A model generated the notes under the pieces. It did not search any database, was not told the DNA's origin, and worked only from the letters and a program-made list of their open reading frames with translations. Source: an uncultured Psychrobacter sp. (GTDB taxonomy: Bacteria > Pseudomonadota > Gammaproteobacteria > Pseudomonadales > Moraxellaceae). Taken from it: 64,000 bases of DNA. The translations under genes and the position numbers were made by a program. Below are positions 29,495 through 37,718 of the stretch, piece by piece (the first letter of the stretch is position 1; every line of letters begins with the position of its first letter). The stretch is from assembly GCA_947495055.1 (NCBI GenBank), contig CANLXO010000015.1, forward strand, positions 1 through 64,000, read 5' to 3'.

Positions 29495-30355
29495 TTAGAA
29501 GCTTAACTCTTGTTGAGCTTCTAATAAAATTTTATTTTCAATAAAATTTTCTATTCTATCTCTAGCATAACCAATATATTCATTCTTTAACTCGAAACCT
29601 ATCACATATCTACCATTTGCTAACGCAGTCTCTGCCGTACTCCCTGACCCCATAAAAGGGTCTAAAATTAACTCACCTTCGTTGCTTGAAGCTTTAATCA
29701 TTCTTTCAACTAAATCTATAGGGAACTGTGCAGGATGGGGTGTTCTCTCTGAAGAGGCTCTGTTCCGTCCCGAAGTTACTTTTTTTATTTGCCACACATC
29801 AGTTGGATTCTTTCCTAATGGGTTACATTTGAGCTTACCATTCTTCTTTTGGTTTGGATATTTCACATTTGGATCTCTTATATCATCTAAATTAAATGTA
29901 TAAGCTTCCGGATCTTTGACATACCAAAGTATTTTTTCATTTCTAGGTGATAGACGTTTTCTGCATGCCACCCCTGCTGAATAATTCCAAACGACTTCTT
30001 GAATTAGATAGAAGTCAGTTTTGTCCCATAGTAGATATGGTATTGGTACTGCCTTACCTTTGCCTGCTACTTCTAAATAACCCACGTTTAACCAAAAGGT
30101 ACCATGAGGTACGGTCACACGATAAACCTCATGCATCCATCTTTTGCACCATTCTAAATAGTCATCTAGTTTAGCAAGCTCCTCGTATTCTTTACCGATA
30201 TTGTAAGGAGGAGAAGTTATTGTCAGGTCTACTAACTCTTTAGGAATCTTTTTCATTCCTTCTAAACAGTCTTCTTGATAAATTGCAACTCCTTCAACTT
30301 CAAAAGCTGGCTCTCCGAGAATCCTCTTAATCTTATTAAAATTTTCCAAACTCAT
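29495..30355 (-). CDS. DNA methyltransferase, probable N4-cytosine, beta class
   Basis: This is the modification enzyme of the restriction system, protecting host DNA with an S-adenosylmethionine-derived methyl group. The 286-residue protein has catalytic motif IV as TSPPYN (S48-Y51) before the SAM motif DPFMGSGS (about 232-239). That order defines the beta class, and SPPY rather than DPPY is usual for N4-cytosine enzymes. The target-recognition region lies between them (about 130-205, with CRKRLSPRNEKILWYV). It is convergent with C and R and has its own promoter carrying a single C-box. Confidence 0.93.
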   Translation of the reverse strand: MSLENFNKIKRILGEPAFEVEGVAIYQEDCLEGMKKIPKELVDLTITSPPYNIGKEYEELAKLDDYLEWCKRWMHEVYRVTVPHGTFWLNVGYLEVAGKGKAVPIPYLLWDKTDFYLIQEVVWNYSAGVACRKRLSPRNEKILWYVKDPEAYTFNLDDIRDPNVKYPNQKKNGKLKCNPLGKNPTDVWQIKKVTSGRNRASSERTPHPAQFPIDLVERMIKASSNEGELILDPFMGSGSTAETALANGRYVIGFELKNEYIGYARDRIENFIENKILLEAQQELSF

Positions 30356-30376
30356 ATTGTTTACCTTATACTCATA

Positions 30377-30413
30377 TGCTACTTATAGTATTCAAAAATT
30401 ATTGCTAATGCAA
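30377..30413 (-). promoter_or_regulatory. Methyltransferase promoter overlapped by one C-box
   Basis: On the minus strand TTGCAT (30413-30408) and TACTAT (30390-30385) are separated by 17 bp. The 13-mer TGCTACTTATAGT (plus strand 30377-30389) is identical to the start of the C/R operator at 28449-28461 and covers the -10 box. C protein bound here should repress the methylase. Confidence 0.75.
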
Positions 30414-30419
30414 GTTTTA

Positions 30420-30818
30420 TAACGATCTCTTCAAACTTTATTACTCTGGAACAGAAAAAGTAGAATCTTAGCAAGACTCTGCCTAACTAACAATAGCCGC
30501 CTTAGAGCGCGGTTTAGCCTCGACAGTAGCGGCTATACTTATATTCTCACTGGCTTGCGGGGACTTGGCTGAGAGGGTTATCGAGGCAACAGGAACACTA
30601 TCAGCCTTTAGTCACCGCGCTAGTGGGCATATAAGATATGAGCGGATGGCGAGATTAGCTCCAAAACCCTAATCCCCTAAAACAACAAATCCAAAACGCT
30701 CGCTATTCATTTAGAGAGCGTTTTTTTATTACGCTTATACCCGTACCTCGCATTTGCTATAATAGCGCCACTTTGCACGCAAATAACTCCTACCCCTCAT
30801 TAGCCCCACGGTACTCTT
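30420..30818 (+). other. Gene-free stretch with paired segments and a terminator
   Basis: No protein gene is visible between the methylase promoter and avtA. The region contains ATAGCCGC (30493-30500) paired with GCGGCTAT (30529-30536), GGCTGA (30567-30572) paired with TCAGCC (30601-30606), and an intrinsic terminator at 30693-30727. A terminator with no gene before it on the plus strand suggests a small RNA, possibly starting near 30480. Its promoter is not clear. It could also be a decayed remnant at the edge of the restriction island. Confidence 0.4.
30693..30727 (+). terminator. Orphan rho-independent terminator before avtA
   Basis: AAAACGCTC (30693-30701) pairs with GAGCGTTTT (30716-30724), with seven T from 30721. 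No plus-strand gene precedes it for more than 1 kb. Confidence 0.85.
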
Positions 30819-32138
30819 ATGAAATTCTCAAAGTTCGGTCAGAAATTTACCCAGCCTACGGGCATCTCGCAATTGATGGACGATTTGGGCGATGCGCTAA
30901 AAAGCGATCAGCCCGTCAATATGCTAGGCGGTGGTAATCCGGCACGGATTGAAGCGGTGAATGAGCTGTTTTTGGAGACCTATAAAGCGCTGGGCGTTGA
31001 CAACGATGCAGGCGTACCCAACAGTAGCGCGATTATCAGCATGGCGAATTACTCCAATCCGCAGGGCGATGCTGCTTTTATCGATGCCTTAGTAGGGTTT
31101 TTTAATCGGCATTATGATTGGAATCTCACGGCAGATAATATCGCGTTGACCAATGGCTCGCAGAATGCGTTTTTCTATTTGTTTAACCTATTTGGCGGTG
31201 CTTTCGCTGATGAACAGAGCGAATCTGTCGATAAGTCTATTTTATTGCCATTAACGCCTGAATATATCGGCTATAGCGATGTGCATGTCGAAGGTCAGCA
31301 TTTTGCCGCCGTGTTGCCGCACATCGATGAAGTGACGCATGATGGCGAAGCAGGCTTCTTTAAATATCGCGTGGATTTTGAGGCGTTGGAGAACTTGCCC
31401 GCATTGAAGGAAGGACGCATCGGCGCGATTTGTTGTTCGCGTCCGACCAATCCGACGGGTAATGTCTTAACCGATGAGGAAATGGCGCATTTGGCGGAGA
31501 TTGCTAAGCGTTACGATGTACCGCTGATTATCGATAACGCTTATGGTATGCCCTTCCCTAATATTATTTATTCAGACGTTACCCTTAATTGGGATGACAA
31601 TACCATTCTGTGTTTTAGCTTATCCAAAATTGGCTTACCCGGAGTGCGTACCGGTATTATCGTTGCCGCGCCTGAGGTGATTGAGGCGGTCAGTGCGATG
31701 AATGCCGTGGTTAATCTTTCACCAACACGCTTTGGCGCATCTATTGCCACGCCGCTGGTTGAAAATAACGCTATCAAAGACTTGTCTGATAACGATATTA
31801 AGCCTTTTTATCAGCAGCAAGCGAAGACCGCAGTTACCTTACTTAAAAAAGAATTGGGCGATTACCCGCTAGTGATTCATAAACCCGAGGGCGCGATATT
31901 TTTATGGTTGTGGTTTAAGGATTTACCGATTAGCACCTCTGAGCTGTATGAGACTTTGAAAGAAAAAGGGACGCTTATCGTACCGAGTGAATACTTTTTC
32001 CCGGGTGTCGATATTAGCGACTATAAGCACGCGCATGAGTGTATTCGCATGAGTATTGCCGCAGATGAGCAAACTTTGATTGATGGTATTGCGGTGATTG
32101 GTGAGGTGGTACGTGGGATTTATGATATGGCTAAGTGA
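30819..32138 (+). CDS. avtA: Valine--pyruvate aminotransferase
   Basis: AvtA is a PLP-dependent class I/II aminotransferase that interconverts valine and pyruvate with 2-oxoisovalerate and alanine. The 439-residue protein has the family N-terminus (SKFGQKFTQPTGISQLMDDLG) and CSRPTNPTGN, the cofactor-contact aspartate in IIDNAYGMPFP, and the Schiff-base lysine in SLSKIGLPG (K270). Length is normal. It stands alone with terminators on both sides. Confidence 0.92.
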   Translation: MKFSKFGQKFTQPTGISQLMDDLGDALKSDQPVNMLGGGNPARIEAVNELFLETYKALGVDNDAGVPNSSAIISMANYSNPQGDAAFIDALVGFFNRHYDWNLTADNIALTNGSQNAFFYLFNLFGGAFADEQSESVDKSILLPLTPEYIGYSDVHVEGQHFAAVLPHIDEVTHDGEAGFFKYRVDFEALENLPALKEGRIGAICCSRPTNPTGNVLTDEEMAHLAEIAKRYDVPLIIDNAYGMPFPNIIYSDVTLNWDDNTILCFSLSKIGLPGVRTGIIVAAPEVIEAVSAMNAVVNLSPTRFGASIATPLVENNAIKDLSDNDIKPFYQQQAKTAVTLLKKELGDYPLVIHKPEGAIFLWLWFKDLPISTSELYETLKEKGTLIVPSEYFFPGVDISDYKHAHECIRMSIAADEQTLIDGIAVIGEVVRGIYDMAK

Positions 32139-32160
32139 GTCCGTAAAAACTAAAGTAGGC

Positions 32161-32226
32161 GTAGGGTGCGTTTCACGCACCAGTTGTAGGCTATTACCTG
32201 TAATCGGTGCGCGCGGCGCACCCTAC
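32161..32226. repeat. REP-like inverted pair (GTAG type) after avtA
   Basis: The left unit is GTAG followed by a hairpin (GGTGCG with CGCACC, 32165-32181). The right unit is the same design in reverse (GGTGCG with CGCACC, then CTAC, ending at 32226). The outer 10 bp GTAGGGTGCG and CGCACCCTAC are a perfect inverted pair. GTAG next to an imperfect palindrome is the hallmark of REP elements mobilised by REP-associated tyrosine transposases. Confidence 0.75.
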
Positions 32227-32295
32227 AAAGGCTAAAGCAGTTGAGTATTATTCACCCTATTTTTTGAGTTTGATATAATATCAAAAACAAAAAAG

Positions 32296-32321
32296 CGGAC
32301 TACTTGATAGTCCGTTTTTTT
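32296..32321. terminator. Bidirectional terminator between avtA and hchA
   Basis: CGGACTA (32296-32302) and TAGTCCG (32308-32314) flank a 5-nt loop, with A and T runs on both sides. It suits both convergent genes. Confidence 0.82.
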
Positions 32322-32345
32322 ATACACTAATCTTATGAGAATGGT

Positions 32346-33278
32346 TTAGTTAAGCTCTTTTAGCAAAGCTTTAGCACTCATTTTACCAAAATCATTTGCC
32401 GCTAATGGCCCGTCACCTGAGATCAGCTTTCTATCTTGATGCGTCTGTCCTGAGGCGAGCTTATTGCTAATCGTGACGCCTAAATCTTCTAACTTTTCTG
32501 CAAAGTACCAAGGCATAGGTCCAGGCAAATAACCGATTTTTGGCATTTGCTTATCCATCGCGGTCGGAAAGGCAACCATCTTGTAGCCTTTAAAAATAAA
32601 ATCGCGCTCAGCTTTATCTGTCTTATCAGAGCTATCAGGACTCTCTAAATCAGCCGCTAATAAAGCCGCAGGCCCATGACAAATCGCTAAGGTGAATAAA
32701 TCCTTGTCATAACCCCAACGCAATAGTGCACCAAGGTTTTTGTCTTCAGGTAAGCCCAGCATTGCCCCATGACCACCGGGAATAAAGATCGCCGCGTACT
32801 CATCGCTGTCTGCCATATCGTTTTTGACAAAGTCAGCGATGCTGTTTGGGTTTTTAAGCTTGGACTTATACTCGCTATAGATTTGTTTGACGTCGTCATC
32901 GTCCTCTGGCATCGCCCATTGCTCGACTTTTACAGACTCGCCTGTTGGGGTAAACACATCGACATCAAAGCCTGCTTGTTTAAAGTGCAATAAAGGTACC
33001 ATCATCTCAACCGGATGATTGCCTGTTTTAAACTTTTTATCATTGACCATGTTCATGTACTGCTGCTCGGTGCAGACCATCATAATTTTCTTATTGCCAG
33101 TATAGAGATTATCGTACTCAGTATTATCGTAGTTGGTTTTGTTCGGTGCGGCTATCTTTAGCGAGGATTTGGAAGGCTGATAAGCACCTGATTCAGTCTC
33201 TTGTGGCTCTAACCCTAAAGTGTCTTTGGCCTTATCTACAGTGTCTTTAGCTTTGTCTAGTAGGTCTTGGATATTCAT
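32346..33278 (-). CDS. hchA: Hsp31/DJ-1 superfamily protein, glyoxalase III type
   Basis: Hsp31 (HchA) is a holding chaperone and glutathione-independent glyoxalase that also removes glycation damage. The 310-residue protein has the nucleophile elbow AICHGPAAL with the catalytic cysteine, FIPGGHGAMLGLPE, and a C-terminal DGPLAANDFGK. The N-terminal 45 residues contain a repeated DKAKDT helix and are longer than the E. coli start. Start ATG 33278 has a GGAAG-type binding site. The unit is monocistronic. Confidence 0.87.
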   Translation of the reverse strand: MNIQDLLDKAKDTVDKAKDTLGLEPQETESGAYQPSKSSLKIAAPNKTNYDNTEYDNLYTGNKKIMMVCTEQQYMNMVNDKKFKTGNHPVEMMVPLLHFKQAGFDVDVFTPTGESVKVEQWAMPEDDDDVKQIYSEYKSKLKNPNSIADFVKNDMADSDEYAAIFIPGGHGAMLGLPEDKNLGALLRWGYDKDLFTLAICHGPAALLAADLESPDSSDKTDKAERDFIFKGYKMVAFPTAMDKQMPKIGYLPGPMPWYFAEKLEDLGVTISNKLASGQTHQDRKLISGDGPLAANDFGKMSAKALLKELN

Positions 33279-33461
33279 AGCGCTTCCTTTTTAATAGATT
33301 TTTATTATTGATAGTTATGAATAGCCGAATTAATAAACTTGATAGGCATATCGATTTGGCTATTGTCTGATAGTAAAGTAACAAACTAAGGAGGCATTAA
33401 ATAGAGGAGAGTTTTTATGTTTCGTAAGCTTTGTAAAGCATAGGTTATTAGGGTGAAAAGT

Positions 33462-34304
33462 CTACAAGTTCACTTTTATCCTAATATACTGCGTCTGTGC
33501 ATTGACGCGACCGCCGATCTGCATGGCACTAGCGCTATGAGTCACCGCTAAATACAGATAGCCATCTCTCGCCCAAAATATATCAGCAGGATCAGTGATA
33601 GGCATCCAATTTTTAAAGCCTGCACTCATAACAGGGATGATCTCTCTGCCTTTAACTTTATAGAGTCCGAGATCGGTATGACCCTCATATGGGTTAGCGT
33701 AAGCTGAGATGATATAGCGTTTATTTGGTGAGAGATAAGGATAAGCTGAAAACTCTTGAGTTAAGAACCCTTCAACTTGATCAAACATTTGATAGTTCTG
33801 ACTCTCCCAACGCAGTACTTCAACCAGATGCTGATCTAAGGCATCTATTTGGCCGATATATCTATACGTTTCGCCATCATCGTCACTATCGATATCTACT
33901 AGTTTCAAAGAGTCCTTAACCAGTTGAATGGATATGACGCTATCTTGTTTTTTAATGGCGTTTTTATGTGATAAATAATCGACAGCGAGCGGACGTTTTT
34001 TCTCAAAAAAGGCTTTATCTATTAATTCAATTTTAAGATAGTCATTGAGTACTTTGCCAGCTGGAAAAAATTGATCTTTTTTGCCTACTGACAAATGCGT
34101 TATTCGATTTAACTCATTAGTATCAAGCAATTTGACAGGTGCAGGTGTTACGCGGGCTAATGGTTTTTCAATAGAGGGGTTTGTCGATTCAATGACGTTC
34201 TGAGCAGCCATTGCCGAATGATGGCTGCCAAAGCTAAGCAGCAAAGCGGTCAATGTAGAGAGGAGTCTAGCAGCGTAAGGTTTAAACTTGCTGGAGATAA
34301 ACAT
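33462..34304 (-). CDS. Exported hypothetical protein
   Basis: I do not recognise this protein. From ATG 34304 it has 280 residues. It starts with a signal peptide (basic SKFKPYAAR, hydrophobic LLSTLTALLLSFG, possible cut after AMA), followed by a mostly beta-rich mature part with no cysteine pattern. Repeated YLYLAV/YRYIG-like strands could fit a beta-propeller-like fold, but this is weak. An upstream start at 34340 would bury the signal peptide. It is probably periplasmic. Confidence 0.6.
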   Translation of the reverse strand: MFISSKFKPYAARLLSTLTALLLSFGSHHSAMAAQNVIESTNPSIEKPLARVTPAPVKLLDTNELNRITHLSVGKKDQFFPAGKVLNDYLKIELIDKAFFEKKRPLAVDYLSHKNAIKKQDSVISIQLVKDSLKLVDIDSDDDGETYRYIGQIDALDQHLVEVLRWESQNYQMFDQVEGFLTQEFSAYPYLSPNKRYIISAYANPYEGHTDLGLYKVKGREIIPVMSAGFKNWMPITDPADIFWARDGYLYLAVTHSASAMQIGGRVNAQTQYIRIKVNL

Positions 34305-34371
34305 GGTAATAGCGCCTCTTTCAGGTTTTTGAAAGAACACCCTTACTTTAGCTTATTTTTAGGGCGGTAAG

Positions 34372-34749
34372 TTAAGATCTTTGTCTCAACATTTTAACTT
34401 GCGGGTTTGAAGGGTGGAATATAGTCGTCCATAGAGTCAAAGTATAAAGCACGAAGGGTAGCAAGCACGTATTAATAAGATCATGGATGCTAGCCTTTAT
34501 ATCGATGCCTTGTAGCGCAAGCAGCCCTTTTGGTCGAATAATATGGCGGTTGTCCAAGTATTCTCCTGCGAGTGCCACGGCAATGACGACGAGCAAAGCA
34601 AGAAACGAGCGGATATTTTGATTTTTGATAATGGGACGCAAAATAAATAGGCAAAGCAAATAGACGCCGACGCCAACGTAGATATGTAAGGCATCTTTGG
34701 CAAGGCCTGTCACTTCAATGACGCTTAGTTTAAAAGTAGTAAAGTCCAC
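34372..34749 (-). CDS. Small integral membrane protein, unknown
   Basis: This 125-residue protein has three likely membrane segments (about 20-38, 47-62 and 92-110). It contains HIYVGVGVYLLCLFILRP and a conserved-looking HDLINTCLLPFVLYTL. I cannot name a family. It is downstream of hisH on the same strand, but the terminator at 34785-34815 separates them. The next gene starts 67 bp after it on the same strand. Confidence 0.6.
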   Translation of the reverse strand: MDFTTFKLSVIEVTGLAKDALHIYVGVGVYLLCLFILRPIIKNQNIRSFLALLVVIAVALAGEYLDNRHIIRPKGLLALQGIDIKASIHDLINTCLLPFVLYTLTLWTTIFHPSNPQVKMLRQRS

Positions 34750-34780
34750 TTATTTATCTCAAATGTTAGTTATAGATAAT

Positions 34781-34815
34781 AAAAAAGGTGAGTTACGCCT
34801 ATGATAACTCACCTT
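34781..34815 (-). terminator. Rho-independent terminator of hisBH
   Basis: AAGGTGAGTTA (34785-34795) and TAACTCACCTT (34805-34815) form a perfect 11-bp stem. Read on the minus strand it is followed by six T. Confidence 0.88.
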
Positions 34816-34840
34816 ACTGCCAAATTTAACTTTTACCTAA

Positions 34841-35485
34841 CTACACGTCCCACTCTACAAAATTCTTGAGTAGTTGCAAGCCTGCGGTATGGCTTTTCTC
34901 AGGATGAAACTGAGTGGCAAATAGGTTGTCTTTGATGATACTGGCACAAAACGGCTGGCCATAATCACAGATAGCGGCGACTTGAGAGCTATCGTTAGGC
35001 GCGCAGTAATAACTGTGCACAAAGTAAAAGTGCGCGTTATCCTCAATACCGTGCCATAACGGATGACTGCTCTCCAACTCGGTAATCGTATTCCAGCCCA
35101 TGTGTGGCACTTTAATGGTCGCGCCGAGCTTATCTGTCCACGATGGATCAAAGGCTTCTACGTTGCCATCTAGGATACCTAAACACTCGGTGCCGCCATT
35201 CTCGCTTGATTGCTCAAATAAGGCCTGCATACCCACGCAAATCGCCATGACGGGCTTGTTGAATATAGCCTTGCGCACGACGTCATCGATGCCAGCATCG
35301 GTCATGCCGATCATACAATCACGCATAGCACCGACGCCAGGGAAGACGATTTTATCAGCGGCAGTCACGACTTTGGGGTCATTAGTAATGGACACATCGC
35401 TGCCGACATTGGCGAGCGCCTTGCTGACCGAGTGCAAGTTACCCATACCGTAATCTAAGAGTGCAACTTTGGTGGTTTTACTCAT
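34841..35485 (-). CDS. hisH: Imidazole glycerol phosphate synthase, glutamine amidotransferase subunit
   Basis: HisH releases ammonia from glutamine and channels it to HisF, which makes IGP and AICAR. The 214-residue class I amidotransferase has the catalytic cysteine in [10 protein letters not shown] and the His-Glu pair in FHPEKS, with the N-terminal [12 protein letters not shown]. It directly follows hisB with no gap (hisB stop and hisH start adjoin). Its partner hisF is not in this window. Confidence 0.97.
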   Translation of the reverse strand: MSKTTKVALLDYGMGNLHSVSKALANVGSDVSITNDPKVVTAADKIVFPGVGAMRDCMIGMTDAGIDDVVRKAIFNKPVMAICVGMQALFEQSSENGGTECLGILDGNVEAFDPSWTDKLGATIKVPHMGWNTITELESSHPLWHGIEDNAHFYFVHSYYCAPNDSSQVAAICDYGQPFCASIIKDNLFATQFHPEKSHTAGLQLLKNFVEWDV

Positions 35486-36124
35486 CTAGAACGCCTCTTT
35501 GGTCGACGGCAAGGTATTAAGCGCCCGCTCATCATACTCACAGGCCATACGAAGCGCGCGAGCAAAGGCTTTAAAGGTCGACTCGATTTGGTGATGGCTG
35601 TTTTTACCTTTAAGATTATCCAAATGCACGGTCATCCAAGAGTGATTGACGAAACCGTAAAAGAACTCGCTAAACAGATCGACATCGAACGTGCCGACAT
35701 GCGAGCGCGTAAACGGGATGTCCATGTGCAGCCCTGGACGCCCTGACAGATCAACGACGGCGCGGGTTAATGACTCATCAAGCGGCGCGTAGAAATGCCC
35801 ATAGCGACGAATGCCTTTTTTATCACCAAGCGCTTTATTAAACGCTTGACCAAGGGTAATACCAGTATCTTCGACGCTGTGATGGTCGTCGATAAAGGTA
35901 TCGCCGACGCATTTGATGTCTAAATCAAAAAGACCATGACGCTTGATCTGATCAATCATGTGATCCAAAAACGGCACGCCGGTATCGACCACCCCTTGAC
36001 CCGTGCCATCAAGATTGACGGTACACGTGATCTGCGTCTCAGCAGTGTTGCGCTCTACGGTAGCGGTGCGCGCTGGGCGACCATGTAAGTTTGTATTTTG
36101 CGATTGTTCATTATTAGTGGTCAT
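35486..36124 (-). CDS. hisB: Imidazoleglycerol-phosphate dehydratase
   Basis: HisB removes water from IGP, the sixth step of histidine synthesis. The 212-residue monofunctional enzyme (no phosphatase domain) has the metal-binding motifs [24 protein letters not shown] and the C-terminal [14 protein letters not shown]. The first 20 residues are polar and variable. It is the first gene of a two-gene unit with hisH. Confidence 0.97.
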   Translation of the reverse strand: MTTNNEQSQNTNLHGRPARTATVERNTAETQITCTVNLDGTGQGVVDTGVPFLDHMIDQIKRHGLFDLDIKCVGDTFIDDHHSVEDTGITLGQAFNKALGDKKGIRRYGHFYAPLDESLTRAVVDLSGRPGLHMDIPFTRSHVGTFDVDLFSEFFYGFVNHSWMTVHLDNLKGKNSHHQIESTFKAFARALRMACEYDERALNTLPSTKEAF

Positions 36125-36349
36125 AACTACTCTCTATAATCATACTGGCAATAAAATAGGGCAATGCGCCCAACGTTTTTAATACTAGAATAATATGCTG
36201 TGTGATGTCTGTGCTTATCATAGCAAAGTGCAGCCATAAGGGCTATGGCACGCGCGTAAAGCGCCCGCGATTGTGCTAAAATAGTGTGTTTAGTATTATC
36301 AATTTACTTATTTTAATCGTTATAAAAGTACTCTTTGTAGGATTCGACC

Positions 36350-36772
36350 ATGCCATTAGAAGCCATTGCCATTAACGATCTAGATGCGCCGCTCATCAAA
36401 AAACCTGCGCGCGACAATGAGCTTGCTGAGCGTTTGCAAGCTCTCTACGATAACGATGATACCCAGCCAAGTGGCGCTGAGGTCTTAAGTCTTATTGAGC
36501 AAGGCTTCAAGCGTGGTCAGTACCTGTATGTCGGTATGTTCAATGACAAGCCTATCGCTGCGGTTGGCTGTTTTGATGATGGGCAGACCGACGCCAAACG
36601 CTTGCAATACTTGACGGTGCACGAACAAAACAAGGGGCGCGCGATAGACGCTAAATTCATCAAATTGGTCTATGCCGCTGAGGTCAAAAAGGGTGTGCGC
36701 CAGTTCGTCCCTGTCGATAGCGATATCCATCACATTATGAGCGATTATGAGCTGCTACGTGTCAAAGAGTGA
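36350..36772 (+). CDS. GNAT-fold protein, possibly PanZ/PanM-like
   Basis: This 140-residue protein has the layout of a small acetyltransferase fold: YLYVGMFNDKPIAAVGCF as the central strands, LQYLTVHEQNKGRAIDAKFI as a degenerate acetyl-CoA loop, then a short C-terminus. It resembles PanZ-type acetyl-CoA sensors, which activate aspartate decarboxylase PanD, in size and strand order. The usual glycine-rich Q/RxxGxG/A loop is weak, so catalysis is doubtful. It is monocistronic and the call is tentative. Confidence 0.5.
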   Translation: MPLEAIAINDLDAPLIKKPARDNELAERLQALYDNDDTQPSGAEVLSLIEQGFKRGQYLYVGMFNDKPIAAVGCFDDGQTDAKRLQYLTVHEQNKGRAIDAKFIKLVYAAEVKKGVRQFVPVDSDIHHIMSDYELLRVKE

Positions 36773-36841
36773 CCTGATATCTATATTTGCTTATATTACT
36801 TCTGTATTTATTTATATTATAGTAGAAAAGCTAAAAATGAC

Positions 36842-36870
36842 TTGACACTAGCGCCTATATTTAGTTTAAT
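36842..36870 (+). promoter_or_regulatory. Promoter of tRNA-Phe
   Basis: TTGACA (36842-36847) and TTTAAT (36865-36870) are separated by exactly 17 bp. The expected start site is about 12 bp before the mature tRNA. Confidence 0.85.
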
Positions 36871-36888
36871 AGCGACCTCAACGAAGAC

Positions 36889-36964
36889 GGCTCGATAGCT
36901 CAGTAGGTAGAGCAACGGATTGAAAATCCGTGTGTCGGCAGTTCGATCCTGCCTCGAGCCACCA
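36889..36964 (+). tRNA. tRNA-Phe (GAA)
   Basis: This is a 76-nt cloverleaf. The acceptor stem GGCTCGA pairs with TCGAGCC, and CCA is encoded at 36962-36964 after the discriminator A. The D arm has AGCTCAGTAGGTAGAGC, and the anticodon loop TTGAAAA carries GAA between ACGGA and TCCGT. The T arm has GTTCGATCC. It has its own promoter and terminator. Confidence 0.98.
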
Positions 36965-37000
36965 TTTCGTTGACCTAATTTAGCTGTTAATTAAGCAGCC

Positions 37001-37035
37001 AAAACCCTCAAGCTATATAGTTTGAGGGTTTTTTT
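37001..37035 (+). terminator. Rho-independent terminator after tRNA-Phe
   Basis: AAAACCCTCAA (37001-37011) pairs with TTGAGGGTTTT (37022-37032), followed by T. Confidence 0.9.
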
Positions 37036-37143
37036 ATGGCTAAAAATCAGGCAAGCACATACTCATTCATAACACTTTTATGCTACTTTTCATCATGTTT
37101 TGCTCAGTATACTGGGTAGCACTAACAGCAACGGGTGAAGGTA

Positions 37144-37644
37144 ATGAGAAAATTTGATTACGATTTGGATTATAAGAATCTAGATCTGCGCGCGCAGCCT
37201 GAGCTATACCGAGTGGGGCGCGGTGAGCAAGGCGTGTTACTCGTCGAGCCATATAAGTCTGAGATTCTGCCGCATTGGCGCTTTGCGACGCCTGATATTG
37301 CTCGTGAGAGTAGTGAAAAAATCTATCAGATATTTTTGGACTATTTAGCAGACGATGACTTCGTTGGTGCCGATATGGCACGCAAATTTATTCAGATGGG
37401 CTACACCCGCGCGCGTCGCTACGCCAATCACAAGGGCGGTAAAAAGTACAAAGGCCCTGTACCTGAGGATAAAAAAGGTCAAAGCGGTGCGCATGGTCGC
37501 GAGGAATTACCCCGGCAAATCGAAGACCCCGTTAAGGCAGAATCAGCGCAAATATTTAAAGCCAAATGGGATGAGTGCCGCGCAAATGAAGACTATCTAC
37601 AGATGAAAAAGGAGCATCGCGAGCGCTACAAAGAAGTAGAATAA
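37144..37644 (+). CDS. DUF4385 family protein
   Basis: This 166-residue soluble protein of unknown function starts MRKFDYDLDYKNLDLRA and contains YRVGRGEQGVLLVEPYKSEI and MGYTRARRYANHKGGKKY, both highly conserved in the DUF4385 family as I recall it. The basic middle and the YxKMxxEH-like C-terminus suggest nucleic-acid contact, but this is only a guess. ATG 37144 is preceded by GAAGGT; an in-frame GTG at 37135 is less likely. Confidence 0.8.
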   Translation: MRKFDYDLDYKNLDLRAQPELYRVGRGEQGVLLVEPYKSEILPHWRFATPDIARESSEKIYQIFLDYLADDDFVGADMARKFIQMGYTRARRYANHKGGKKYKGPVPEDKKGQSGAHGREELPRQIEDPVKAESAQIFKAKWDECRANEDYLQMKKEHRERYKEVE

Positions 37645-37718
37645 TGGCTTAGTTTGAGTGCTAACTTTAACCCTTAAAACTATCGGTTTAGCCTAGTATT
37701 TTTAATACAAACATAATA

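Noticed and set aside
30555..30606. TPP riboswitch-like words (GCGGGGACTTGGCTGAGAGGG) before avtA
   Set aside because: The essential ACCTGATC segment is missing, the spacing is wrong, and the downstream gene is not a thiamine gene.
28218..30818. Prophage or integrative element around the restriction genes
   Set aside because: No integrase, phage or conjugation gene and no direct-repeat attachment sites were seen; a simple restriction-modification insertion explains the region.
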